Positions 9,495 through 19,100 of a stretch of 45,344 nucleotides of DNA are shown here, one piece after another. The notes beneath the pieces are model-generated. The model was not told where the DNA came from, did no database searches, and saw only the letters and a program-made list of their open reading frames with translations. Source of the stretch: Actinomycetes bacterium (GTDB lineage Bacteria > Actinomycetota > Acidimicrobiia > Acidimicrobiales > Microtrichaceae); NCBI GenBank assembly GCA_029782335.1, contig JAKOVA010000293.1:1-45344 (forward strand), in the 5' to 3' direction. A program made the translations under genes and the position numbers. The stretch's first letter is position 1. The number at the start of each line of letters is the position of its first letter.

Positions 9495-9512
9495 GCGGGT
9501 CAAGCTACCCGC
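9495..9512 (-). promoter_or_regulatory. -10 box (TAGCTT) inside an inverted repeat before the GT2 gene
   Basis: On the minus strand TAGCTT (9507-9502) lies 8 bases before the GTG of the GT2 gene, with no Shine-Dalgarno. It overlaps the inverted repeat GCGGGT-caagct-ACCCGC (9495-9512). This could be a repressor operator over a leaderless promoter, or chance in GC-rich DNA. Confidence 0.35.
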
Positions 9513-9560
9513 GTCACACGCGGCACAACCCGGCGCCCACCGACAGCGCCGGATGCTCAC

Positions 9561-9577
9561 CCGGTGATCGCCACCGG
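9561..9577 (-). terminator. candidate terminator hairpin after the conservon operon
   Basis: CCGGTG (9561-9566) and CACCGG (9572-9577) form a 6-bp stem with a 5-base loop, 13 bases beyond the stop of the GTPase gene. There is no T tract, so Rho-independent termination is uncertain. Its position at the end of the four-gene operon is the main support. Confidence 0.3.
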
Positions 9578-9590
9578 CGGGATCCGCGGG

Positions 9591-10226
9591 TTACGCCCCC
9601 ACACGAGCACGCGTGCGTACCAGCGCGTGCTGCACGAGGGTCAGCAGTGCGTCGCGGGTCGCGGAGCGCTCGCGGGCGTCGGTGTGGAACATCGGCACGT
9701 CGGGACTGATCGCCAGTGCTTCCCGGACCGCTTCGAGGGGGTGAAGCACTGCACCGTGGAAGCAGTTCACCGCAACCACGAAGGGCACCCTGCGCTGTTC
9801 GAAGTAGTCGACCGCGGGGAAACAGTCCGCGAGGCGGCCGGTGTCGACGAGCACGACGGCGCCAATCGCACCACGAACGAGTTCGTCCCACATGAAGTGG
9901 AAGCGCTCCTGGCCGGGCGTTCCGAACAAGTAGAGGATGAGGTCGGAGTTGCCGAGGGTGATCCGGCCGAAATCCATCGCGACGGTCGTCGAAGACTTGG
10001 AACCCGCGGCGAGGCCCATGTCGTCGACCCCCTCCGACGCGCGGGTCATCACGGCTTCGGTCGTCAGCGGCTCAATCTCGGAGATCGAGCCGACGAAGGT
10101 TGTCTTGCCCACCGCGAAGCCGCCGGCGATCACGATCTTGACCGGAATCGGAACCTTCGGGTTTGGCGCGTGCGCGGTCGCCGAGGTCGGGAAGGGCGGG
10201 TCGGTCATGTGGCTGTATCCCGTCAT
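9591..10226 (-). CDS. conservon Ras-like GTPase (CvnD type)
   Basis: About 211 residues. The Walker A motif GGFAVGKTT lies at 35-43, LFGTPGQERF corresponds to the switch II DxxGQ region, and the specificity loop reads VAVNCFHG in place of canonical NKxD, as is usual for conservon GTPases. Streptomyces Cvn proteins act as a membrane-associated signalling complex with a sensor kinase, a roadblock protein and a DUF742 protein; the same is inferred here. Two starts are possible, ATG at 10226 (one base after the upstream stop) or ATG at 10208. I favour 10226 for its tight coupling. It is the last gene of the conservon. Confidence 0.85.
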   Translation of the reverse strand: MTGYSHMTDPPFPTSATAHAPNPKVPIPVKIVIAGGFAVGKTTFVGSISEIEPLTTEAVMTRASEGVDDMGLAAGSKSSTTVAMDFGRITLGNSDLILYLFGTPGQERFHFMWDELVRGAIGAVVLVDTGRLADCFPAVDYFEQRRVPFVVAVNCFHGAVLHPLEAVREALAISPDVPMFHTDARERSATRDALLTLVQHALVRTRARVGA

Positions 10227-10227
10227 C

Positions 10228-10596
10228 TCACAATGCCTTGAGTCCGTCGAGTACCCGTTCGAGCAACTGGATGTCGGGCTGTTCGGTGTAGGAGCCACTC
10301 CGGCTCTCGAGGAATCCCGATGCGACGAGGTCTCCGACGAGGACCCGGGTCGCGCCGACCACGACGTCGAGGTGCGCAGAGATCTCGGCGAGGGAGATGG
10401 CCTCGGTCGCCAACAACAGAATCCGCCGTTGTTCGAGGCCGACCTGGTTCAACACCGCCTGGCCACGGGCGCTGCAGAGGACCAGCGTCTCGAGGGGGAG
10501 ATCGAGGTTCGCGCGCGTCCGTCCACCGGTCAGCGCGTACGGACGGACGCGGAAGGTCGCGTCGCCGTCGCCATCGCGGTGCGCCTCGTTCGTCAC
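10228..10596 (-). CDS. DUF742 protein (CvnC type)
   Basis: A 122-residue protein with the DUF742 opening VRPYALTGGRTR and a winged-helix-like tail: EISAHLDVVVGATRVLVGDLVASGFLE. I chose the GTG at 10596 because it has a strong GGAGGAG ribosome binding site 2-4 bases upstream; a longer frame to 10659 overlaps the roadblock gene. In conservons this protein joins the kinase, roadblock and GTPase in one complex, and the helix-turn-helix-like fold is thought to mediate protein contacts or DNA binding. It is separated by one base from the GTPase start. Confidence 0.85.
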   Translation of the reverse strand: MTNEAHRDGDGDATFRVRPYALTGGRTRANLDLPLETLVLCSARGQAVLNQVGLEQRRILLLATEAISLAEISAHLDVVVGATRVLVGDLVASGFLESRSGSYTEQPDIQLLERVLDGLKAL

Positions 10597-10627
10597 TGCT
10601 CCTCCCGGCCTCCGAAGTTCCCTGTGC

Positions 10628-11050
10628 TCAGCGTGCCAGCGCGCCCTGGAGTTCTGCACGCAGCTCCGGCGTCAATACCGTTCCACACCGCTCGACGAGT
10701 CGAGCCATCTCATAGCCCACCAGCCCCACATCGCACGAAGCCTCCGACATCACCGCCATCGAGGACCCGTCGCTGATCCCCGTCACGAAGATGAACCCGT
10801 ACTCCATCTCGATGATGACCTCGGTCACCCGTCCTCCCCCGAAGGGGGCAGCGGCGCCGTGCGCCAGCCCGATCAACCCTGACGCGGCGGCGGCGAAACG
10901 GTCTGCCGACTCCCTCGAGAGTCCGCTCGACATTGCGAGCAAGAGACCGTCGGCCGAGACGATGATCGCATCACGAACACCGGGTACCCGCTCGGCGAAG
11001 TTGCGGACGAGGAACGTCATGTTCGCCGCGTCGGTACTCATCTGGTTCAT
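10628..11050 (-). CDS. roadblock/LC7-domain protein (CvnB type)
   Basis: A 140-residue single roadblock/LC7 domain. It shows the family features VPGVRDAIIVSADGLLLA near the N-terminus, an ASGLIGLA helix, and a C-terminal strand EMARLVERCG. Roadblock proteins act as partners or regulators of small GTPases, here presumably the GTPase two genes downstream. The ATG at 11050 overlaps the kinase stop by 4 bases (ATGA), so it is translationally coupled to the kinase; a second ATG three codons later is an alternative start. Confidence 0.88.
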   Translation of the reverse strand: MNQMSTDAANMTFLVRNFAERVPGVRDAIIVSADGLLLAMSSGLSRESADRFAAAASGLIGLAHGAAAPFGGGRVTEVIIEMEYGFIFVTGISDGSSMAVMSEASCDVGLVGYEMARLVERCGTVLTPELRAELQGALAR

Positions 11051-13857
11051 TGCCGTGGACCTTCCATTTCATCGGCGACATCGGATCGCTCTGCAGTCGA
11101 TCGATCGTCGGTGCTCGGGGCGGCGTCGGAGCGTCCGCTGTGAAGCCCACTGCGGTAGCTCGACAGAATCCGTCGAATCTCCTCCGGGGGACGCGTCGGC
11201 GTCCCGATGCGTTCGCTGGTCGCCTCGGCAGTCGCCACCGGGTCACGCCGGGAGCGTTGCGGAAGCGGTGGCGGCGTCGCCGGCAAGGGTGGCGCCGGCG
11301 GAAACGCCGTCTCGTGAACCTGTGGTGGCGGTGGGGCCTGCGGTGCGGGCGTCGCCTGCGGAGTGACCGGAGCCTCCGGGTGTCGAGTCGCACCGGCATC
11401 CGGCGACGGCTCGGCGCGGGGGTCGAGCAGTGCGAAGAGCCCTTGCTCGAACGCCGTGTCCATCCGGCTCCCCGCCGGGGCGGGCTCGACATCTCCTGTT
11501 TCCGCGGGGACGGTGGTGTCGAAGGACCACGGCTCCGTGGGGATCGGCTCGTCGCGGAACGGTGCGGGATCGGGAGCGGGCGCCTCGAAGTCCGCCAACG
11601 GCGGAGTGAGCCCGAAATCCGGGTCCAGTGCGGCGGTCACGGTGTGCTCCGTGGCCGGCGGCCGAAGTGGCTGCTGTTCCTCGAAGACCGGGTGAGGAAC
11701 CTCCGGTGGAAGTAGCGGCACATGCGGTTCCTGGAGGATGCCGGGCACGACATCGGAGTAGTCCTCATCGGGCTCACGGAAGGCCGGGGGTTCCGGAGCC
11801 CATTCGAGGCCGGGCTCGAGTTGGAACGGCGGCGCCGGCTCGGTGCCCGGGATGATGATTGCGCTGTCGACCACGGCGTCGATCGCGAAGTCGGGGAACT
11901 CCATCGGGCCGTCGACCTCGACGCTTCCCGCGGGTGCCGCAAGAACCGGTTCGACCTGTTCTTGGACAAGCAGCGCCGGCGGCAGGGTGACCAACGCGGT
12001 AATCCCCCCGGCAGGAGAGTCGGTCAGGCGGACGTTGATGCCATGGCGGTGCGCGAGGGTCGAGACCACCACGAAGCCCAGCGAACGGGACAGCGACAGA
12101 CCCACGACTGGAGGCCGCGCGAGCTGGCGGTTCGCTTCGATCAGCGCCTCGTTGGTCATGCCGACGCCCTGGTCGGTGATCGACACCACGTAGCCGCCGT
12201 CGTTCGTACGATGCCCGACGACCTCGACGCGCCGGTCCGGTGGCGAGTACTGCGTGCCGTTCTCCATCAACTCCGAGAGCAGATGCGCGATGTCGACAGC
12301 CGCTGAGCCGACGGCGTCGGCCTCGTCGACGGCCAGCAGGGTGATCCGGGCGAAGTCCTCGACCTCGCCCACCGCGACCCGGATCACGTCCGTGATCGAC
12401 ACCTCTCGGGAACGACGACGCGGCGCCTCCGCTCCGGCCAGCACCAGGAGCGACTCGGCGTTTCGTCGCATCCGGGTCGCGAGGTGGTCGAGCTTGAAGA
12501 GGTTCTCGAGCTGGTCAGGGTCCTCCTCGTTCGCCTCGAGGCGGTCGATGAACTCGATCTGACGATCGAGCAGCGACTGATTCCTGCGGGCGAGGTTGAC
12601 GAAGATGTCGCTGATCCCCTTGCGGAGGGTTGCGACCTGTTCCGCCGCCACGTCGATCGCCGTCCGTTCCACCGAGTTGAACGCGCCCGCGAGTTCGGCG
12701 AACTCATCCTGGGAGCGCAGATCGATGTTGGTGACGGTGAACTCCTGTTCCATCTCGGGATGGCGGAGCGACTCGACGAGCCGTGGGAGCTGATCGTTGG
12801 AGATCGTTCGTGCCGCTGCGGTGAGGCGGCTGAGCGAGGTCGTGATGGAACGGGTGACCGAGGCGGCGAGGAGCAACGCCAGCAAGAGCGCCGTCGCGCT
12901 CCCGCCGAGGAAGAGCCGCACCTCACGCTCCAGATCCGCAGATCGAGTGGCTGCTGCGCGAAGTTCCCGGGTGAACAACGACGACTCGGCCCGGCGGAGT
13001 GCGTCGAGGCGGCCGACGGTGGTCTGCACCCAGGGCCCCATCTCGGTGTCGAGACCGACGAGCGGGCTGATGGTGCTCAGCGCGTTGAACGGGACCTGTG
13101 ACGCCACGAAGTCCTTGTCGCGCATCACCGCGTCGAACTGCTTGCGGCCGAACTCGTCGGTGTCGGTCGTGAAGACAGTCGTGAAGTTCAACGAGTCGGC
13201 ACGAAGCCCGGTGACCTCTTGCACGGCCCAGTCCGCGTCGGGCAGCGACGCGGCACGGGTGGCGGCGACGATTGTCGTCACGTCAGCACCGCTGCGCGCA
13301 TCGGCTTCCTTGAGGGCAGAGAGCCAGTGAACACTTCGGGCTCCCCGGCTTCCCTCGGCAGCCGCCATCGAAGCGGTGGCGGCGTCGGTGAGGCCGGCGA
13401 TGATCGTCGAGTAGGCGTCGGAGACCGCTGCGGGACTCCCCGTCGAGGGCTTGTAGACCGCGCGTGCGCTACGAATCGCTGACGCGCGCTGCTTGAGCTG
13501 GGTCGCGACCTGCGAGGCGGTCTGGTTCCCGACGGAAATGTCGAGGTCGCTGAGATCCTCCGCCCGGGCCCGCAGGTTGGCGACCGCGCGGTCGGTGGTC
13601 GGCTTCAGGCGGTCGAGCATCGCCGCTGCGCTGACCTCTCCGTTCTGCAGAGCAACGGAGTAGAGGCGCTCGAGTTGCAGGTCGTGGACGACCGCCGCGC
13701 TCGCTTGCGCGGTTTCGATGAGGGTCTGGCTCCGTTGCGCGGCGTTTCGGCCGTCGAGCCGGTCCGCGACACCCAAGGTCGCCAGTACCCCGAGCGCCAA
13801 CAGCAGCGGGAGCAGCGTGGCGATCAGTTTGGTCCTGACCTTGAGCCGAGCGAGCAT
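11047..13857 (-). CDS. conservon sensor histidine kinase with NIT domain (CvnA type)
   Basis: About 936 residues. There is a membrane anchor at about 10-30 and an extracytoplasmic NIT (nitrate/nitrite sensor) domain at about 40-310 with the core LQLERLYSVALQ. A second span lies at about 316-334, followed by HAMP at 335-390. A dimerisation helix carries DHLATRMRRN (His458), and the HATPase domain has the N box ELMENGTQYSPP (529-540) and G1 box TDQGVGM (561-567). Residues 635-936 form a Pro/Glu/Ala-rich, probably disordered tail. I chose the ATG at 13857 for its hydrophobic start and the GGAAGG upstream. It heads the four-gene conservon. The NIT ligand is unknown, so nitrate sensing should not be assumed. 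Confidence 0.88.
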   Translation of the reverse strand: MLARLKVRTKLIATLLPLLLALGVLATLGVADRLDGRNAAQRSQTLIETAQASAAVVHDLQLERLYSVALQNGEVSAAAMLDRLKPTTDRAVANLRARAEDLSDLDISVGNQTASQVATQLKQRASAIRSARAVYKPSTGSPAAVSDAYSTIIAGLTDAATASMAAAEGSRGARSVHWLSALKEADARSGADVTTIVAATRAASLPDADWAVQEVTGLRADSLNFTTVFTTDTDEFGRKQFDAVMRDKDFVASQVPFNALSTISPLVGLDTEMGPWVQTTVGRLDALRRAESSLFTRELRAAATRSADLEREVRLFLGGSATALLLALLLAASVTRSITTSLSRLTAAARTISNDQLPRLVESLRHPEMEQEFTVTNIDLRSQDEFAELAGAFNSVERTAIDVAAEQVATLRKGISDIFVNLARRNQSLLDRQIEFIDRLEANEEDPDQLENLFKLDHLATRMRRNAESLLVLAGAEAPRRRSREVSITDVIRVAVGEVEDFARITLLAVDEADAVGSAAVDIAHLLSELMENGTQYSPPDRRVEVVGHRTNDGGYVVSITDQGVGMTNEALIEANRQLARPPVVGLSLSRSLGFVVVSTLAHRHGINVRLTDSPAGGITALVTLPPALLVQEQVEPVLAAPAGSVEVDGPMEFPDFAIDAVVDSAIIIPGTEPAPPFQLEPGLEWAPEPPAFREPDEDYSDVVPGILQEPHVPLLPPEVPHPVFEEQQPLRPPATEHTVTAALDPDFGLTPPLADFEAPAPDPAPFRDEPIPTEPWSFDTTVPAETGDVEPAPAGSRMDTAFEQGLFALLDPRAEPSPDAGATRHPEAPVTPQATPAPQAPPPPQVHETAFPPAPPLPATPPPLPQRSRRDPVATAEATSERIGTPTRPPEEIRRILSSYRSGLHSGRSDAAPSTDDRSTAERSDVADEMEGPRQ

Positions 13858-13953
13858 GGGGACGCCTTCCGAGCGCGAATCGTGCGGAAACGGGCCGTCG
13901 CCCGTCTGAGTGGTGTTTCGGGACGAATCACCCCGTCCTTGAGTATCGCGACA

Positions 13954-14754
13954 ATGCAACGGCAATCCCCATCGGCGCTCATCCGGATGGCTCTCTCCGC
14001 CGATACGGTGAAATCAGTGGACGCCGCGCCTTCGCCAGTCGTCGGATCCCTGGCGGAACTGCCCGGACCCGACCTGCTGCGGGCACTGGCGCGCACCGAA
14101 ACGAGCGGCATGTTGAAGGTCGGCGAGGCATCCCCGACGTGGGTCGCCCTCGCCGCAGGTGCCGTCGTCATTGCGGGTGGGGCGAGCACTCCGTCGCTTG
14201 CTGACGAACTCCTCCACGCAGGCGCCCTCGATGAATCCGTCATCCACGAGGCGGTCAGTCGCGGCGCCCACCACGACCTCACCCTGTTGTGCGAACTCGC
14301 CGGGGATTCACCCTCGGAACGCCTGATCGAGACCGTCCGCGAGCACACCGTGGCAGCGGTGTTCCAACTCCTGTTGCCCTCGACTGACCCGTTCGCCTTC
14401 CAACCGGGTGCACCGATTTCGGTCGCGCGCCATGTGTCGTTTCCGGTCGAGGTGATCCTCTCGCTGGCACAACAGCGACTCGAGCGCTGGGCCGAGGTCG
14501 CCGCGACGGTGCCTTCGACACAGCTGGTGTTTCATGTTCGACGTCTCCTCGACGCGTCGATCGAGGAAGTGACGGTGAGCCGTGCCGACTGGCAGATCCT
14601 GGCGGTGTTGGACGGCCGTCGAACGGTCGCGCAGGTGATCGCGGCGACGGGTCGATCCGGCTTCGACGTCCTCAGCACGCTGCACCAGTTCGTCGAAGCC
14701 GGACTGATCGAAACCCGTTCAGGTCAGGGGACGATCCCCCGGACGGACCGTTGA
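13954..14754 (+). CDS. DUF4388-domain protein
   Basis: About 266 residues. The first half is a DUF4388 domain: VGSLAELPGPDLLRALARTETSGMLKV, then VALAAGAVVIAGG. The C-terminal part (ILAVLDGRRTVAQVIAATG...FDVLSTLHQFVEAGLIE) looks like a winged helix. In other bacteria DUF4388 proteins accompany response regulators and GTPase/roadblock systems. The gene is divergent from the conservon kinase, so a functional link is plausible but inferred. ATGs at 13954 and 13987 and a GTG at 14008 all lack a good ribosome binding site, and I cannot decide between them. Its 3' end overlaps the gltD 3' end by 36 bases (convergent). Confidence 0.7.
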   Translation: MQRQSPSALIRMALSADTVKSVDAAPSPVVGSLAELPGPDLLRALARTETSGMLKVGEASPTWVALAAGAVVIAGGASTPSLADELLHAGALDESVIHEAVSRGAHHDLTLLCELAGDSPSERLIETVREHTVAAVFQLLLPSTDPFAFQPGAPISVARHVSFPVEVILSLAQQRLERWAEVAATVPSTQLVFHVRRLLDASIEEVTVSRADWQILAVLDGRRTVAQVIAATGRSGFDVLSTLHQFVEAGLIETRSGQGTIPRTDR

Positions 14755-16185
14755 GGGAAGCTCCGTCTCCCCCATGAGCGCACGATCGACCGCCGCCGCG
14801 CAGGAACGGCCTTCGGCGATCGCCCACACGATGAGGCTTTGGCCGCGACCTGCGTCTCCGGCGACAAAGACACCCGGGGTTGACGACTCCCACGTCGCGC
14901 TGCGTGCGATGTTGCCGCGTTCGTCGAGTTCCACCCCGAACTGCTCGACGAGTCCACCCCGTTCGGGTCCGACGAATCCCATCGCCAAGAGCACCAGATC
15001 GACCGGCAACTCCGCGTCGGTTCCGGGCACCCGTTCGAAGGTCGGACGTCCGTCGACGAAGACGGTCTCGACCTCGTGGTACCGCAGCGCCCGAACGCGG
15101 CCCTCCTCACCGATGAACGCCTCGGTGTTCACCGCGTAGACGCGTTCGCCGCCCTCCTCGTGCGCGGAGGTGACCTTGTAGACCATGGGATAGGTGGGCC
15201 ACGGTGCGCTCTCGGGCCGCTGGTCCGGTGGCCGCGGCATGATCTCGAACTGATGCACCGAAGCTGCGCCCTGCCGCAGCGCCGTGCCGAGACAGTCGGC
15301 ACCGGTGTCGCCGCCGCCGATGATCACGACGTGACGGTCGCGGGCGGTGATCGGCGACTCGTCCGCGGTGAGATCACCTTGTTGCACGTGGTTCGACCAC
15401 GGCAGGTACTCCATCGCCTGGTGGATCCCGTCGAGTTCACGGCCGGGGATCGGCAGGTCACGCCACATGGTCGATCCGACGGCCAACACGACAGCGTCGA
15501 ACTCCGCCCGCAAGGCGTCTGCGGAGATGTCGACGCCGACCTCGCATCGGGTGCGGAACTCGGTGCCCTCGGCTCGCATCTGTGCGATACGGCGGTCCAC
15601 GAAGCGCTTCTCGAGCTTGAACTCGGGAATCCCGTAGCGCAGCAGGCCACCCACCCGATCCGACCGCTCGAACACCACAACGTCGTGGCCGGAGCGGGTC
15701 AACTGCTGTGCGGCAGCGAGGCCCGCAGGGCCCGATCCGACCACCGCGACACGCCGGCCCGTGTGCTGTACCGGTCGATGCGGCTCGATCCAACCCTCGG
15801 ACCAGGCCCGTTCCACGATCTCGAGTTCGACCTGCTTGATCGTCACCGGATCCTGGTTGATACCGAGCACACACGCGCTCTCACAAGGAGCCGGACACAA
15901 CCGGCCGGTGAACTCGGGAAAGTTGTTCGTGGCGTGAAGGCGGTCCATGGCGTCACGCCAGTGATCGCGGTACACGAGGTCGTTCCAGTCGGGGATGAGG
16001 TTTCCGAGGGGACATCCGTTGTTGCAGAAGGGGATCCCGCAGTCCATGCAACGCGACGCCTGGATGCGTAACTCCTCCTCGGGAAACGGCTCGTACACCT
16101 CCTTCCAGTCGCGGAGCCGCACCGGCACGGCACGGCGTGTCGGAGTCCGGCGGTCGTGGTGGAGAAACCCTGTTATGTCACCCAT
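14719..16185 (-). CDS. gltD: glutamate synthase small (beta) subunit
   Basis: 488 residues. This is the NADPH-oxidising flavoprotein of glutamate synthase: it passes electrons to the large subunit, which makes two glutamates from glutamine and 2-oxoglutarate. The N-terminal iron-sulphur cysteines are at 46, 49, 54 and 58 (CMDCGIPFCNNGC) and at 97, 101 and 105 (CPAPCESAC). The FAD Rossmann motif VVGSGPAGLAAA is near 147, and the NADPH motif IIGGGDTGADC near 290. Near the C-terminus, VFVAGDAGRGQSLIVWAI completes the FAD site. The length is typical. The ATG at 16185 has AAGGAG 6 bases upstream and follows the gltB stop by 14 bases, so the two are co-expressed. Confidence 0.95.
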   Translation of the reverse strand: MGDITGFLHHDRRTPTRRAVPVRLRDWKEVYEPFPEEELRIQASRCMDCGIPFCNNGCPLGNLIPDWNDLVYRDHWRDAMDRLHATNNFPEFTGRLCPAPCESACVLGINQDPVTIKQVELEIVERAWSEGWIEPHRPVQHTGRRVAVVGSGPAGLAAAQQLTRSGHDVVVFERSDRVGGLLRYGIPEFKLEKRFVDRRIAQMRAEGTEFRTRCEVGVDISADALRAEFDAVVLAVGSTMWRDLPIPGRELDGIHQAMEYLPWSNHVQQGDLTADESPITARDRHVVIIGGGDTGADCLGTALRQGAASVHQFEIMPRPPDQRPESAPWPTYPMVYKVTSAHEEGGERVYAVNTEAFIGEEGRVRALRYHEVETVFVDGRPTFERVPGTDAELPVDLVLLAMGFVGPERGGLVEQFGVELDERGNIARSATWESSTPGVFVAGDAGRGQSLIVWAIAEGRSCAAAVDRALMGETELPSTVRPGDRPLT

Positions 16186-16199
16186 CGTCGTCTCCTTCC

Positions 16200-19100
16200 T
16201 CAGACCCCGGCCGGCGCGGTGGTCACGTCGGCGGGAAGTTCGTCACCGACCGCTGACTCCTCGCGCAGGTCGAGGACCCGGCGGTAGTCGATCGGCATCA
16301 CCTTGTGGAACCGCTCGAGTTCCTCCTCGAAGTCGCTCAGGATCCGCTGCCCGACCGCAGAATCGGTCAGCGACACATGACGACCGATGACGGTGCGCAG
16401 GAACTCGACGTCACCGTCGTCGAGTTCCTCGAGACGAACCAACTCCGGGTTGAGGCGGGTCACGAAATCACCCTGCCGGTCCCACACGTAGGCGATCCCG
16501 CCGGACATCCCCGCCGCGAAGTTGCGCCCCGTCGGACCCAACACGACCACGCGACCGCCGGTCATGTACTCACAGCCGTGGTCGCCGACACCTTCGACGA
16601 CGATCGTGGCCCCCGAGTTGCGGACACCCGCGCGCTCCCCGACCATCCCCCGGAGGAACAGCTCGCCGGAGGTCGCTCCGTAGGCGATGACGTTGCCTGC
16701 GATCACCTGTTCCTCCGCAGCAAAGGACACGTCGAGCGGCGGACGCACGACGATGCGGCCACCGGAGAGTCCCTTGCCGACATAGTCGTTGGCGTCACCG
16801 GTCAACGTCAGGGTGATCCCGTGGGGCAGGAAGGCGCCGAAGCTGTTGCCCGCCGAACCGCTGAAGTCGATCCGGATGGTGTCGTCGGGCAGGCCACCGC
16901 CACCCCAACGACGTGTCACCTCCGCCCCCAACAGGGTGCCGACGGTGCGGTTCACGTTCCGGATCGGGAGCTCCAGGTGCACCGGCGAACCGTCCTCGAG
17001 CGCTCCCTCGGCGAGCTGAAGCAGCGTCTGGTCGAGCGCACGCTCGAGGCCGTGGTCCTGCACCCGGGTGTGACGCCGGTCGTCATCAGGTCCGGGCTCG
17101 ACGACGTGGAGGATCGGGCTCAGGTCGAGACCGGATGCCTTCCAGTGTTCGACGGCGTCATGAACGTCGAGGAGTTCCGGATGACCGACGGCCTCAGCGA
17201 GGGTCCGGAACCCCAGAGACGCCAGCAGTTCGCGCACCTCCTCCGCGATGTAGAGGAAGAAGTTCTCGACGAACTCGGGCTTGCCGGAGAAACGGGCACG
17301 AAGTTCGGGGTTCTGGGTCGCGACCCCGACCGGGCAGGTGTCGAGGTGACAGACCCGCATCATCACGCAACCGGACACGACCAGGGGTGCGGTCGCGAAG
17401 CCGAACTCCTCGGCGCCCAACAGGGCGGCGATCATCACGTCACGGCCGGTCTTGAGCTGCCCATCGGTCTGCACGACGATGCGGTTCCGCAGGCCGTTCA
17501 ACAGCAGGGTCTGCTGGGTCTCCGCCAATCCGAGCTCCCAAGGGGCACCGGCATGCTTGAGGGAGGTCAGCGGCGAAGCGCCCGTCCCTCCGTCATGGCC
17601 GGAGATCAACACGACATCCGCGCGAGCCTTCGCGACCCCGGCCGCCACCGTGCCGACACCGACCTCCGAGACGAGCTTCACGTGGATGCGAGCCCGGTCG
17701 TTCGCGTTCTTGAGATCGTGAATCAGCTGAGCGAGATCCTCGATCGAATAGATGTCGTGGTGTGGCGGCGGGCTGATCAGGCCGACGCCAGGAGTCGAGT
17801 GACGGGTCTTCGCGATCTCGGCGGTCACCTTGTGGCCCGGAAGCTGCCCGCCTTCGCCCGGCTTGGCGCCCTGGGCCATCTTGATCTGGAGGTCGTCCGC
17901 ATCGACGAGGTACTCGCTCGTTACGCCGAAGCGGCCCGACGCCACCTGCTTGATCGCGGAGCGGCGGAGATCTCCGTTGGCGTCGGGAATCGATCGCTTC
18001 GGGTCCTCTCCCCCCTCACCGGTGTTGGACTTCGCTCCCAAGCGGTTCATCGCGACCGCGAGCGTCTCGTGCGCTTCAGCGGAGATGGAGCCGTAGCTCA
18101 TCGCCCCGGTCGAGAACCGCTTCACGATCTCCGACGCAGGCTCGACCTCGTCGATCGAGATCGGGGCGCGCTCGGAACGGAAGCGGAACATGCCCCGCAG
18201 CGTGCACAACGCCTCCGCTTGGTCGTCGACGAGCTTCGTGTACTCCTTGAAGACCTTGTACTGGCCCGAACGCGTGGCGTGCTGCAGCTTGAAGACGGTC
18301 CGTGGGTTGAACAAGTGCACTTCGCCTTCGCGGCGCCACTTGTACTCGCCGCCGTAGTCGAGGTCGCGATGCGAACGGCTCTCGGGCCGGGTGGTGAAGG
18401 CGGTCGCATGGCGTCGGGCGACCTCCTCGGCGATGACATCGAGGCCGATCCCGCCGATGCGGCTCGTCGTTCCGGCGAAGTACTCCTCGACGAGATCGTC
18501 GTCGAGGCCCACCGCCTCGAAGATCTGCGCCCCGGTGTAGGAGGCGACCGTCGAGATCCCCATCTTCGACATCACCTTGAGCACGCCCTTGCCGGCGGCC
18601 TTGATGTAGTTGCGGGTCGCGGTTTGGAAGTCCACGCCCTGGAGTGCACCCGAACGGATCCGGTCCTCGATCGAGTCGAACGCGAGGTACGGGTTGATCG
18701 CCGCGGCCCCGAAGCCGAGCAGCGCGCAGAAGTGGTGCACCTCTCGAGCCTCGCCCGTCTCGACCACGAGTCCGACCTTGGTGCGGGTCTTCTCGCGGAC
18801 GAGGTGATGATGCACGGCGCTCGTGAACAGCAACGAGGGGATCGGCGCCAGCTCCTCGGTCGACGCCCAGTCGCTGAGGATCAGCACGGTCACACCCTCG
18901 GCGATGGCGTCGCTGCATTCGCGCAACACCCGCTGCAAGGCCCGTCGCAGTCCGTCACCACCGTCGGCGACCGGGAACAGGCATGCGATCGTCCGCGCCT
19001 TCCACCCGAAGCCGGACTCCTCGACGTGCCGCAGCTTGTCGAGCTCGTCGTTGTCGATGACCGGCCGGGGGATCTCCAGCAGGCGAGCCGAACGGGCGTC

